Assembly (NCBI RefSeq): GCF_032854445.1
Contig: NC_088302.1
Location: forward strand, 56,460,237-56,524,236
Source of the DNA: Liolophura sinensis
Taxonomy: Eukaryota > Mollusca > Polyplacophora > Chitonida > Chitonidae
DNA length: 64,000 nt
Reading direction: 5' to 3'
Numbering within the stretch: position 1 is the stretch's first letter; each line of letters starts with the position of its first letter. This document shows positions 13,301 through 28,300 of this stretch, in pieces. A model generated the notes under the pieces. That model did no database searches, was not told the origin of the DNA, and worked only from the letters and a program-made list of their open reading frames with translations. The position numbers were made by a program, and so were the translations under genes.

Positions 13301-16300
13301 CCCCATTGACACAATAGCTCAAGATGAAGATATGTCTCCAAGATGGATGAAAGAATATTTTTGGCTTTAAATGACAGTCTTGTGCAAATGATTTGGAAAT
13401 GTAAACATCAAAGATATACCTGATTGGCAAACAAATGCATATTTGAACAGACCATACTGAGTGCCTGTTAAACAACACACCTGCATCAGACTAGCTTTAT
13501 CCTCAGCTTTATCCTTGCTCTTTTCTACCTTCCCCAGGAGGAGCTGAATATGAAAGGTAACATATCAGTATATCATGTTCAACATATCAGTATGAGGCAT
13601 CATGTTTAACATATCAGTACGAGAGCCTATGTTTAACAAATCAGTATGAGGCATCATGTTTAACATATCAGTATGAGAGATCATGTTTAACATATCAGTA
13701 TGAGGCATCATGTTTAACATATCAGTATGAGGCGTCATGCTTAACATATCAGTACGAGGCGTCATGTTTAACATATCAGTATGAGGCATCATGTTTAACA
13801 CATCGGTATGAGGCATCATGTTTAACATATCAGTACGAGAGCCTATGTTTAACATATCAGTACGAGAGATCATGTTTAACACATCGGTATGAGGCATCAT
13901 GTTTAACATATCAGTATGAGGCATCATGTTCAACATATCAGTATGAGGCATCATGTTTAACATATCAGTATGAGGCGTCATGCTTAACATCGGTATGAGG
14001 CATCATGTTTAACATATCAGTACGAGAGCCTATGTTTAACATATCAGTATGAGGCATCATGTTTAACATATCAGTATGAGGCGTCATGCTTAACATATCA
14101 GTACGAGGCGTCATGTTTAACATATCAGTATGAGGCGTCATGTTTAACACATCGGTATGAGGCATCATGTTTAACACATCGGTATGAGGCATCATGTTTA
14201 ACATATCGGTATGAGGCATCATGTTTAACATATCAGTATGAGGCATCATGTTTAACATATCAGTATGAGGCGTCATGCTTAACATCGGTATGAGGCATCA
14301 TGTTTAACATATCAGCATGAGAGATCATGTTTAACATATCAGTATGAGGCGTCATGTTTAACACATCGGTATGAGGCATCATGTTTAACATATCAGTACG
14401 AGAGCCTATGTTTAACATATCAGTATGAGGCATCAACATTTAACATATCAGTATGAGGCATCATGTTTAACATATCGGTATGAGGCATCATGTTTAACAT
14501 TGGTATGAGGCATCACGTTTAACATTGGTATGAGGCATCATGTTTAACATATCAGTATGAGAGATCATGTTTAACATATCGGTATGAGGCATCACGTTTA
14601 ACATATCAGTATGAGGCATCATGTTTAACATATCGGTATGAGGCATCATGTTTAACATATCAGTACGAGAGATCATGTTTATCATATCGGTATGAGGCAT
14701 CATGTTTAACATATCAGTACGAGAGCCTATGTTTAACATATCAGTATGAGGCATCAACATTTAACATATCAGTATGAGGCATCATGTTTAACATATCAGT
14801 ATGAGGCGTCATGCTTAACATCGGTATGAGGCATCATGTTTAACATATCAGTATGAGAGATCATGTTTAACATATCGGTATGAGGCATCACGTTTAACAT
14901 ATCAGTATGAGGCATCATGTTTAACATATCGGTATGAGGCATCATGTTTAACATATCAGTATGAGGCATCATGTTTAACATATCAGTATGAGGCATCATG
15001 TTTAACATATCGGTATGAGGCATCATGTTTAACATATCGGTATGAGGCATCATGTTTTTAACACATCAGTATGAAAGACTTCAATCAGAGCACACGGATG
15101 GCTTCTGACACATACATGACTGATGATAAGAAAAAATGTTACATATGCAATGCAGAGTCTGGTTTACAGGTGGGAGAATCTGGAGTAAAGTACTGCCAGG
15201 TCAACAACAAGAACTCATAGAAGACATATGTTTGTGCCATACCTTCTGCTGTTCTATATATCTCTGGAGTAGCTGCTGTTTCTGCTTTTGCAACTCCAAC
15301 TTCTTTTTCAAAGCTTCTTGCTGTAATAGAAAGAAAGGAAGTTCACATACGCATCAAACAAGTATCTGCACACTCACACAGTTCTGCACTAAAGTAAATA
15401 AGTCTGGACACCCTAACTGATTTCCACAGTTGATCACTCACACAGTTCTGCACTAAAGTAAATAAGTCTGGACACCCTAACTAATTTCCACAGTTGATCA
15501 CTCACAGTTCTGCACTAAAGTAAATAAGTCTGGACACCCTAACTGATTTCCACAGTTGATCACTCACACAGTTCTGCACTAAAGTAAATAAGTCTGGACA
15601 CCCTAATTGATTTCCACAGTTGATCACTCACACAGTTCTGCACTAAAGTAAATAAGTCTGGGCACCCTAACTGATTTCCACAGTTGATCACTCCTATCAG
15701 CTGGCTACTCATATGTATATTTTCTTCACAAACTTTATCTTTCAAATGTAGGTACTTTGTGACCTAAGTATCAACTTCCCTGTATTTTGGTAAACAATGC
15801 CTACATGTGCAGGATCAGAAAATAGCTCATCTGTAGCCAAAGACCCCACACCCGTGGTGTATTCTCATCAATAACATATGCATTAGTTAAATATATGTTT
15901 AGTGGTTGACAATTTGTATTTCAGCGAATGAACACCAGGTGAAGTACTTTTTCGATGTCACAGTGACAAATTTTGTGCAGTAGTCTTTACATACGGAACA
16001 AACCATGGAACTCAAAAGAAGGCAGACCATAATACTGGCCGCCGTCGTACAAGTGAAATATTCTTGAGAACAGTGAAAAACACCAATCAAATAAATAAAT
16101 AAATCTAAGGAAGAAAAGTTAAATCCATGATTAAAGAAGATGACTTAAAATTGGTCCTCCATAACTGCTGGACACAAAAAGTTTGCATGGTAGAACTGAA
16201 TACATATGATTATATGTATGATTTCGTTTTGAGTCATTATGAAGATGTGCCTTGCCAAATAACGGGAGTACCACTACATCTTCAGCTCCATGCACCATAA

Positions 16301-19300
16301 CCAAATTCCTCTGGTTATTGGGACAGATATTAGCAGTGCTGAAAGCAGAATAGGATATTTCTTTCCCACCTTTTCGGACATGAAAATGTTGTATGGACTA
16401 ACCATGTGAGAAAAAAGGAACAAAATATTCCTGCTACAATTACAAGTATACTAGCTAAGGGACCGGCCATATATCGTTTGCATTTGTTTCCAAAAGCCGA
16501 ACTTGATCTACACCCTTCGTTTGCCCATCTAGTTTAAGGGAAACAAACGAATTCCTGTATCGGTCAGCCACTGCATAGTGATATGTTTAAACATCGTTGG
16601 CTAAACGGGCCATCGTGAGTCTATACAAGAAACAAATCCAAATAAACAACAGCAGCAGTGGTTTCACTTGTGAAACCTATGTGGTAGAATATGCCAAAAA
16701 TCCATGCAGGCCAACATCGTACAAGTACACGAGTACCTGGTAGGGGATTGTTCCCTGTCCAGCAGTAGCACAGCAGGTTTCGTACCAGCCAATGTAGAAT
16801 GCTGACAAGTATATTGTGCGATGTGTGTCTTTATTTCAGAGTAGGTAATCCTTCATTCCCAAACATAAGTGGGCCTACCAGCACGCATACAGGAAAGCTG
16901 CTTTAAAATGTCTACAGACTACATACAAGCTGTCATCTTCAGCTTTTGTCTGAACTCTGAAACAATATTTTAATCATGCGATCTGTTTGTGTTTGCTACC
17001 TGCTAACAATTTCTTAAGTAAACACATGTACCAGTTGTCGTTCAGTATGATGTAATCCATACACAGTGTAGAGTTTGTGTTGCTATTGTTCAACTGACAA
17101 GTTTGTCAAGAAGACAGTTCAATCCAAGTCTTAGCTGAGGTTACCAAGGCATGGGAGAAGAGATAACATATTTTACTGGAAATGAACTTTACTCCACAAC
17201 ATACTGCGCCTTCACAATTCTAAATTTACTGCAGACATTAGGACAGGCAGTCATGTTGTATCGGAATTGAGGGATTCCTTCCAGAGCCTAAACGAGGGAT
17301 GCGGGTGCCATATAAAATTTACGTGGTTTGTGTTTGATGGATGACAGGTATGCTTACATTTTTGCTCTACAGATTTCAAGTGAGTTCTGGTGGGGAACCT
17401 GGGAATCAGGAAATGGGGCCTTTAAGCTTTTTAGTTAGGTTGAACTGCTCGAATTTTGTTGTCAACTGAACAAACATTGCTTATATTTTTGTAAATTCTC
17501 CCCAAATACAAGAGTTTGCTTTGAAGTCATTATGACAAAAGTGTACACTGTATATGAATACAAAAATGCCTGTATATAAATTAAAAACTATCTTTCTGGA
17601 TTTCTATTTGGTCTGAAAAAGTAGTTTGAAAAAGTTAAAAAATATTCAGCGAATTGATGTCCTAACTGCCCTCCCAATGAGCCTCCTCGCCCTCCCTATT
17701 TCACTATTCATTAATGGAACGGCAATTCTCTGACTTCCAATCCCATGCAAGAGAGGCTATGGAGACAAAGGGTCGGTAAATTCAAGATACACCGGGTGGA
17801 GGGTTCCTTGTAAATCATGCAACACAAGACACACTGGGTGGAAGGTTCCTTGTAAATCATGCAACACATGACACACCAGGTGGAGGGTTCCTTGTAAATC
17901 ATGCAACACATGACACACTGGTTGGAGGGTTCCTTGTAAATCATGCTACACAAGACACACCTGGTAGAGGGTTCCTTGTTAATCATGCTTCATACCAAAC
18001 GATTCATTGGATATAGAATATTTTGTTCAACCAAACAACTAAAAGGTGAGAAACCTAAATTAAAAAAAATAACCAAAACTCATTCTAATACTAATTTGGT
18101 ATTTAATTTACTGCCCTGTCAACGGGTCATGTGGAAAAGATTTACTTGATTAATGCAGCTGGGTGGAATCCTGACAGTTCTGATCACTGAAGCGTGTCAT
18201 TGTTGTAGTCGACATTCTTTGCTTTACTAGCGGGACTACTTTTGCCAAGCCTGTTTCCTTTTTGGCTGTTTCCAATAATTGGCTCCAAGGAAAAAAAACA
18301 AACGAACTCGACCCCCATTGTTTGAGTGTTCGTTCGTTGCATTCATTTTAACTGAATGCGAAGAAAATGATTTATGGGGACGGTCCCTACAAAGAGCAGG
18401 TCAAGTGTCCCAAAAATATGACGAAACAGGGTATACCTTTTTCTGTTGCTCTTCTAGCAGAGACTTCTTGTTGGCCTCCAGTGTGGCTGGGCTGAGTGTG
18501 GCTGTGGCAGACTTTGTCTTGAGGGCAGCAGGGTTAAACACAGTCTTGGTTAATGTTCCACCGGATGAGGCATAAAGGAGGGACTGTGGGGAGAGAGAGA
18601 GCAGCTGGCTTAACAGGATTCATCAAAAGCCAATGTTAATATTAGTGACAAAATCACCAACAGTTACAGCACTTTCTACTAGCTTCAATGTTACACTAAC
18701 AAGATATTCCAGAAAACATTTTAATTTCAAGGAAACAATTGCAACATGTTTTATTTGGCAATAATGTGCTATTATTTAGTACAGGCTCCATTTAGTACAG
18801 ACACCACTGAATCCCATTGACAGTCAAATAAGAAAATGACAAAAAACAGAAACTGAGAATTTATTACACCACAACAAATTTGATACTTTACCTTATCTGA
18901 TGGTTGACTAGTTTTGGGGATTAAGTTGTTGAGTTGAAGTTTATCAGGAGACGGGATGCCTAGCCTGGTCTTGACAGGTATTCTCTGATCTTCTCCAGTA
19001 CTGCTAACAGTGCTTCCCCCAGGCTGGCTACCACCAGTCCCCTGTGTACACAAAATAAACACTGTTATCACTAATAAACACATGAAACACTTCTACTTAG
19101 AATCTACTTTGTCTTGAAAGTCCAGCTTCTAGTTCCCTATCTGATAAGGTTTTGGGGACCACCCACCAATCATAAAGTTTCACTGTTCTGGCTCCGTATT
19201 TTTGATTGATATATTGGTGACAAGCCAAATCTATATTCAAACTCGATAAAGTAGGTCAAAGACAGTCAACATAACCTTGTCAAGCAAGATCAGAATTCTG

Positions 19301-22300
19301 ACCACAAGAAAGGTCAAACTGAAAATTTTAAACCGTTTCCTACTGGACCAAGAACAAGCTGTAAACATTTTTTTGTGCTATCAACGCATCGGCTCGAAAG
19401 AATTTATTGAAGAATGGCCAGACAAATTTATGGACATTTACAGCAAATCTGACAGAAAGATAAACACGCGATGACCTTACACATACCGGCACTGCATAGC
19501 TGCTTCACAAATCTAACTCAAAAGATAAACCTGTGATGAAGTAACAATCAGAAATGAAGAGAGTTTACTCACAGCCTGTGCGGGCTTATGCCAGAAGAGT
19601 TTGATGAATCTGTTGTTGAAGACCGGTTCACTGCTGCGGTAAGCGCTGTTAGCCTCGGCATTGCTCGAGAATGTGATTAGTGCTGCATCGGGGGCATCCT
19701 CATGGCGAACCTACAGGCCAAAAGCACAGTGACACACTCAGGGGGCTTGTCATGCAGGGGTTGAGTGCGGATTTTAATATAATTTATTGTTCTCAGAAAT
19801 GTCAGAAATTAAGAAATATGTCCTGTTACTCAACCTATCTTTGGGACAGAAAATTCAGTTTCTTGATTAGTTTTCAATGTTACACTCAAGAATAATTCAC
19901 AAGAAGAACGGTCATTCAAGTCCCCAGAATAGTGGAGACTGTGGAATTTGTGGAATTTAGACTCAAAGGCTAGGGTTAAATAAACACATTGTCAATTACA
20001 TCTGTATTACTGTACTTCAGTCACCTTGGTTTCGAGTTGGTTAGGTTACAGTGAAGACCTACCTGTATATTGACAAGGGTACCGAATTTGCCAAAATGCT
20101 CATTGAGCTTGGCAATGGTATTGAATTCAGGAGGAACTTTCCTGACTTCTAAAGTAGCATTATCAGAATTGTAGCCAGACTGTCTGTAACCTGTAACACA
20201 TGAACGAGAAAAACATCTGCAAATCATGGAACAGACAGGCTGATCTTCTTTAAGTCATAATGTAATAATGTACACCATCACACTCTTAAAAACCAAATCA
20301 TAGACTCTGGTCTCACTTGCTAAGATGACTAGCCAGTAGTATACACAGTACAGCTCAGGCTAAAAGTCAAAAACAGGCAGGAGATTAGTGTCATCATAGA
20401 CATCTTGTGGAGAGCTTGTAGAGACAGTCAGTGTTTTTTAGTGTGATTTGAGTGTTTTTGATCGCAAAGTGGCAATCTTCATTTAAATAGTGATTTATGA
20501 GTGAGTCCATGCTGACATAAAATATTTGAAAGTGTCATGCAGAGACCTGGCAGAAGAGCCCACGCAGGCTTACTGAACATACGGAAGTGTCATGCAGAGA
20601 CCTGGAAGAAGAACCCACGCAGGCTTACTGAATATACGGAAGTGTCATGCAGAGACCTGGAAGAAGAACCCACGCAGGCTTACTGAATATACGGAGGTGT
20701 CATGCAGAGACCTGGCAGAAGAACCCAGGCAGCCTTACTGAATATACAGAAATTTCATGCAGAGACCTGGAAGAAGGACCCACCCAGGCTTACTGAATAT
20801 ACAGAAATGTCATGCAGAGACCTGGAAGAAGACCCCACACAGGCTTACTGTCCAACAATGACACTTCAGAATTGAAGAACAATAGGCAAGTTGTATTTGA
20901 ATAAGTAAATAATTCTCACAAATGTTAAACTTTATTAACTGACATACACCATGTGGTCTTGAGAACTATAAACAGCAGGAATAAATTAATGTCTCAAAAC
21001 TGGCTGCTGGGGCCACATTCACTGTATTTGTGTAAATCCCTCTTCTGTACAACTCCCCTGGTGGCAATCTGGTCAGCAACTGAGGAAGTCTTGTATAGAC
21101 AATCAGTGATGTAGGCTAATCATGAAAACTTCGTAAACACACCAGTCAGATTGAAAAAAAAATACACCAGCCATTTTGGGGTTAATTGTTGAAAACACTG
21201 GTAATTGGGGCTCATCTCACATGTCCATCCACCAGAAGTAACATTCACTGAAAGGCTGACACGATCCTTGCAGTGATATGAATACATGATGTTATTTAGA
21301 TTTTTTTTTTTTTTTTTTTTTTTTTGATTGGTGTTTTACGCCGTACTCAAGAATATTTCACTTATACGACGGCGGCCAGCATTATGGTGGGTGGAAACCG
21401 GGCACAGCCCGGGGGAAACCCACGACCATCCACAGGTTGCTGACAGACCTTCCCACTTACGGCCGGAGAGGAAGCCAGCATGAGCTGGACTTGAACTCAC
21501 AGCGACCGCATTGGTGAGAGGCTCCTGGGTCATTACGCTGCGCTAGCGCGCTAACCGACTGAGCCACGGAGGCCCCTGATGTTATTTAGATGTCACCTTT
21601 ATACAAACGTGACAAATGGTAAGACATGCGCGTGAAGGATCAGACAGGGGCACGACCACACTAGACTGCTGTCTTCCGGTGTTTGCTGTGTTTGAGCGAG
21701 GTCCTAGGTGAGAAGCGCGTGCTATTGCAGATGCTTTATTTGCATTGGTTTGTGAAATTTATGCAAAAATTTGGCCAGTTTACTATAAAATATCTGTCAC
21801 ATCGTTCTATATGGTAAAATATAAATGTATAACGAAATTAGTGTGCGGGCCGTAGACACCAATCAGACTTTGATCGGATATTTACTCCCTTAATCTAGTT
21901 GATGAACTGATTTTGTTAGATATTGAAAGATAAATTTTCCGCTTTTCACAGCTAGTATATGTTCAAATAGCTGAAACACGGGAACCACCTTGGCTTGCAA
22001 ACTAGGATAGGCCTATGCCCGTGCACAGAACTATATTCACACCTTCTGATGATAATCCTGCACGCCTCAGCAGGTTTCCGACACAGCCCAGTAGAGAGTT
22101 TGTCATGCGCCACTGGAGATTTATTCAGTATCTCAGAGCGCGATACGAGTGGTAAACAACTGACTTTTAGCCTGAGCTATACTGTAGTTCCAATATCTAT
22201 TGTTATCCATCTTGAGTGTACACGCAGGAGTTGATTGCCCTGTCAGCACAAGCATTGCATTGGCAGCCAGCCACAATGATGTAAACAAGTACAATACAAT

Positions 22301-25300
22301 CATGGGACAGCTGACACGATTAAATGTATAAAGTATAGGCCAATACAAAGCGTTAGAGGAAAGCAAAAATTGTCCTCCACATTTTCATTTTCCCGCTTTA
22401 CCTCAGCTCAAGTTCTTTGCGACAAAAAAAGTCAGCTTTGCTTGGAAATTTGACGAAAATTCAAACGAGTTAGTAGCAAGAACGTGTACATCAAACTTAC
22501 AACAAGTGTGAGTACTGCAAGGTTATACATGTATTAATGGATGCCAAGCTGACATCTTCATCATCAATGTTATGGTTGCTCCTTTTTATTTATTGACTGG
22601 TTTTACTGCTGCATGGTGAACAATAGACTTACTTCCTAATCTGTTATAATCAAAGTGTCGTTTTTGATGCTCTGGCGCTGGCCTCGGGTACTTGTTCATG
22701 GAGGGCTGAGATCCTGGAGGAGCCGGCTCAGCAGTAGAGTGGGGCGGGGACTGGGAAAACTTCTGATAAGGCCGTTTGGGAGCAACGACGGTTCTGTTAT
22801 TTTGACCATTCTCATTGTAACCTGGCACCTGAATCCCAGCGGAATCTGCACAAAACAACACATAGCACAACTAAAAAATCAGCTCGTATCCACACAGCTG
22901 AAATATAAAGAAAAAGCAAGCAGCTCCACTCTGGTTGTGATGATGATATGTATTAGCCTGGCATTTCACTCACAAAATATAGTAATCTTATGACACTGGT
23001 TTTTAACTTAAGTATCCAGCACTGAAAATAAACATTTAGAAATTTTGTATACAATCCTAGAGGAGTGAGTGAGTGCTTGGGGTTTAACGTCGTACTCAAC
23101 AATTTTTCAGTCATATGACGACGAAGGAATCATTAGGGTGCATGTACGTGTAATGTGCCTCCTTGTTGCAGGACGGATTTCCACCGCTCTTTTATTTAGT
23201 GCTACTTCACTGAGACGACTTACCGAAGGCAAGTAAGCCGTCCCGCCCGAGCCATTATACTGATACGGGTCAACCAGTCGTTGCACTATCCCCTTCATAC
23301 TGAAGGCCAAGCGAGGAAGTTACAACTTCCTCTTTTAAAGTCTTAGGTGTGACTCGATCAAGGATTGATCCTGGATCTACTGGTCCCGAAGCGGACGCTC
23401 TACCAACTGTGCTATCCGGGCCGGTCAATCCTAGAGGAAACAACATGCATGTGATCCATGAAGTAAATCCTTGAAGTAATTTCTATTCTTCAGGATGGGC
23501 ACAAATAGGATTAACTGTTGCATCTATTCTTTGGAATGGGCACATACTATTAACAGTTATGTCTGTTCTTTGCAGTGTGCGCCTCCACTGTACTGGTGCA
23601 TCTATTCTTTGGAATGGGCACATACACCGTACTGTTACATCTATTCTTTGGAATGGGCATATACTATTAACTGTTGCATCTATTCTTTGGGATGGGCACA
23701 TACTATTAACTGTTACATCTCTTCCTTGGGGTGGGCACATACACCATACTGTTACACGTATTCTTTGGAACGGGCACATACACTTAACTGTTACGTCTAT
23801 TCTTTAGGATGGGCACATACTATTAACTGTTAGATCTCTTCTTTGGGGTGGGGCCCATACACTGAACTGTTCCATCTATTCTTTGGAATGGGCACATACT
23901 ATTAACTGTTACATTTCTTCTTTGGGGTGGGGCCCATACACTGAACTGTTCCATCTATTCTTTGGAATGAGCAACATACACTTAACTGTTACGTCTATTC
24001 TTTGGAATGGGCACATACACTTAACTGTTATGTCTATTCTTTAGGATGGGCACATACTATTAACTGTTACATCTCTTCTTTGGGGTGGGGCCCATACACG
24101 GAACTGTTCCATCTATTCTTTGGAATGGGCAACATACACTTAACTGTTATGTCTATTCTTTAGGATGGGCACATACTATTAACTGTTACATCTCTTCTTT
24201 GGGGTGGGCCCATACACTGAACTGTTACATCTGTTCTTCAGGATGGCCACATACACTTAACTGTTACATCAATTCTTTGGAATGGGCACATACACTTAAC
24301 TGTTACATCTATTCTTTAGGATGGGCACATACTATTAACTGTTACATCTCTTCTTTGGGGTGGGCCCATACACTGAACTGTTACATCTGTTCTTCAGGAT
24401 GGCCACATACACTTAACTGTTACATCAATTCTTTGGAATGGGCACATACACTTAACTGTTACGTCTATTCTTTACAATGGGCACATACTATTAAGTGTTA
24501 CATCTACATGTACTGTAAATGGCTTTCAGGGCAAGCACATTTCCGCGAAAATAAGTGCCATCAAATATAAAACCCATGTAAGTAATTTATTAATGTAGCA
24601 TATGTTAGTTATAAATTCATTAATAAGCAATACAGTTCTAATACTTTTTGAAACACATTAATTAGAAACACCTAAGTAAAATGTATTCGGGCTTTCACAA
24701 ATCCAGCTTAATTGATCGTCAGTTATTCTTGCTTTCTTTTAGGAAGGCTTAGCTCCGTCTAAGTATTGCCACATTACAAAGTTGTTGTTGTTGTTTTATT
24801 GCTGTGGTTAGAGACATACATTTTTTTTTTAACGACAGTACATGCCTTCCAGTCAGATAACCTTTCCGACGCGCCCGATACACAGTTCACTCAAAGTTTC
24901 ATTCACACTGCTGATGCATGAGAATTAAACAGTGGGTCTTGTTTATATCACATTTAATCCTTTTTTTTTTCCCAAGTGAGTGACACAAATATTTGCCCAC
25001 AGCAGGTAAGGGCTTCGTCTTCTAAACATTAACAGCTTTAAAAAGATTAAAAGCTTAGGAGGATCAACTTTCTTTGTCTGATCAGGTCACTGTACTGTAT
25101 AGAATATTTGTCACATCTCACAGGTACAAACTAGTTTAAATGATAACATCGTTACTTGATGTTTCTGTATTGAAGACTGATTTTTGTTCCTCAGTTGTCC
25201 AAAAATTCTATTAAGATCCGCGGAAGTTGATTCCCGTGAATGTGTCTTCTTAACAAATCCGCGAATAAAAAAGCATTTACAGTATTCTTTGGAATGGGCA

Positions 25301-28300
25301 AGTACGCTGTACAGTTATATCTATTCTTTGGAATGGGCACATACACTGTACTGTTGCATCTACTCTTCAGGATGAAAACATACAATTAACTGTTGCATCT
25401 ATTCTATGAAATGTGCACAAACACTGTACTGTTGCATCTACTCTTCAGGATGAACACATACACTTAACTGTTGCATCTATTCTATGAAATTTGCACAAAC
25501 ACTGTACTGTTGCATCTACTCTTCAGGATGAACACATACACTTAACTGTTGCATCTATTCTATGAAATTTGCACAAACACTGTACTGTTGCATCTACTCT
25601 TCAGGATGAACACATACAATTAACTGTTGCATCTATTCTATGAAATGTGCACAAACACTGTACTGTTGCATCTACTCTTCAGGATGAACACATACACTTA
25701 ACTGTTACCTCTATTCTTCACGGTGACCAATGCTAAGATGTCATACAGATATATACGCACACATCCTTAAAGCAAAAGTAAACAATGAGTAGACACATGC
25801 TTAACACATACCCTCATTTTTAGGAGGAGCCTCTGGTACAGTCTGCACCCTGACCAAATCCCTTCCCCTAGTACTGGGAGGGGCAGGAGGCTGGGGGTGG
25901 AAGGAAGATGGGCGTGGCCCTCTAGGACCCATCCAAAAGCTACTGCGGGGAGGATTGATGGCCGGAGCTTCTGGGTTATAACCCTCAGGCTGGTAGGGCT
26001 CTGAAATAAACAGCAGGCAGTTTGTCACAGTCAGTGTAGCAGATGGGCAAGACAAAAGTTAATACAGCTTAAGTGAAATGAAATTTTTTTATAAGAAGAC
26101 GTCTAAAATTAATTCTCAAAGCACAGTTACATGTACCACAAAAATGTACCTAACAGGCTGATTTTATTGTGAACCACAAATTTACAAAGTTTAGCCGCAG
26201 TAGGTACTTACGTGGTGGCCTGATGGGTCTATTAGGCCTATGGGGAGGTGGACCCTGGGGAGGACCTGGGGGTGGTCTCGGGCCCATGACACGAGGGCCT
26301 GGTAGCCTTGGTGGGGGGATTCCAGGGGGCATCCCTGACATACCAGGTGGAGGCGGTGGGGGAGGGCCTGCAGATTAGATATCCAGTACAAGTCACTCAC
26401 AACAGAAACACATGAAACTATTGCTGTTTACAAAGTAGTAAATATAAGTAATACTGTGAATGCGAAGCCACAATCATCAACCACATATACCGTTCTGAAT
26501 AGAGGACTTGTTGACAATGCAGTCCCCCTTTGTGCTTCATATTTTAAGGCAATAGAGAACAGTTACAACTATACCCGATAAGAGATAAAAAGTGATGAAT
26601 TCCAGATCTTAGCCATTTATTGTCAGGGTCATAGGCAGTAGCATGGACCTCTTATGCACCACATAAATAAAATGATCCCGATATTCAAAATGGGAAATAG
26701 GTGGTTCCTGAGTAGTTCTGAGATCTGTTTCATTCTTCCCAGCGTAGCTTTCAGAAATGCACATCTCTACACTTCCATTCATTAGCCTGGAACTCTGTCT
26801 TTTTGCTTGTGTCGTAATTCTTACTTCATATCACACAATTATTTGTGTGAATAACAAAGACCACAATGTCGCAATTATCACAAATGTTCCATCGTCAGCA
26901 AGCCAACCTTTGCTAACTGTCATTTTCGATTTGAATTGGCTTTCCTCGGCATTGTTAGGAAAAAGATAAACTTGTGGAGCAATTGGACAGAAACAAAGTG
27001 TTTACACCATTACAAAAGTGACTGACAACTTGTTTTGGGACTTTTTGTTTCGATTTGTCTGTTAATAATGAACAGAATGCACTATAATCAGCTGTTGAGA
27101 ACAAACAAGAGGGTCTTAATTATGGGAAAAGCAGCAGAGTCCACCATAGCAACGTAGTTACATAATTCAAATATGGCAGCTTACATGTTCTGATGCTATT
27201 CAATGAATGTGTTGGTTACAGTTTTGTTAATTGTGATGTTATGGTCTTTATTATTCACACATAATGAAGTGAAGTGAAGTGAATTCAGAATTACTTCAAG
27301 ATCACTGAACACCTGTTTTTGTAGTGTCCACTTTGAGGACAGCACATGCGACAGGGCTGAGTTCCAAGTGAGTGAATGTAATGATCCAGAGCAGTTACTG
27401 TTGACACTAAGCTAGGAACATGGTCAACCGATCTCAGAGCTAGTTCCTGAGCTATTGTTTGGAAGACTGAAAGTGGGACATTCTCATTGGCCAAATCATC
27501 TACAACATGACTGTCAATTTAGATTTTTATTACTTTGTTACAATCAATAAGCAATATTAGTTTTGAATAATACACACCCCATTCAATGATCAAGTGGAAA
27601 TATTAGAGATGAACTACACACAGCAATGAAGAGCTACATCAGTGTGAAAAATTCACTGTCTTAAAAGCAGTGTATGGTTTGATGATTAAGATCAAGATAG
27701 TCTGAGTTGTTGGATTACAATAATCCTTTGTAAACCCTTTTGGAACACGGTATAATGTCTGCTCCATGGAGTTTGCTTCATATCACTTAAGCACTTTCCC
27801 AAAAGGTTAGTCTTTGAACTAACGTAGCAATTTAAGGCTTCATGTCTATTGAGACATACCTGTAGGGTTGAAAGGTAAAACCGGTGGAATGTATTGAGAC
27901 GTACCTGTAGGGTTGAAAGGTAAAACTGGTGGAATGTTGATGTCCTCCACAATAACAGGATCCAGTCCGTGATCAAATGGACACAGGTCACCCCTCATAC
28001 AGAATCCCTTCTCTGCCAGCCACAGAAAACATACAGGCTCTATACATCTTCTCGATGTTAATGTATCATCACATATACTCCAATAGAATATGTACTGTAT
28101 CAGGGGTTCATAGAAGTCATTTTTCCACGTAGCCGACCACCACTTTCTGGCGAAATTGAGTTTTTTATTCAACTGACATTAAATTTTTTTGTGTTTTGAC
28201 CCACCATTTGAGGGGCTAAAATTGAATATTTTGTACAATAATATCCTTCATTGATTAAAATACTCAAGTAATTAAAGTAATCACTGCCTATATATGAACT

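Noticed and set aside
13565-15053. Minus-strand frames of repeated MLNMMPHTD
   Set aside because: 27-bp minisatellite inside RBM26 intron 15; unit variation shows no sign of coding constraint.
23483-24570. Overlapping frames on both strands with NCYISSLGWAHT or VTVNSMCPFQRID repeats
   Set aside because: 39-bp minisatellite artefact in RBM26 intron 9.
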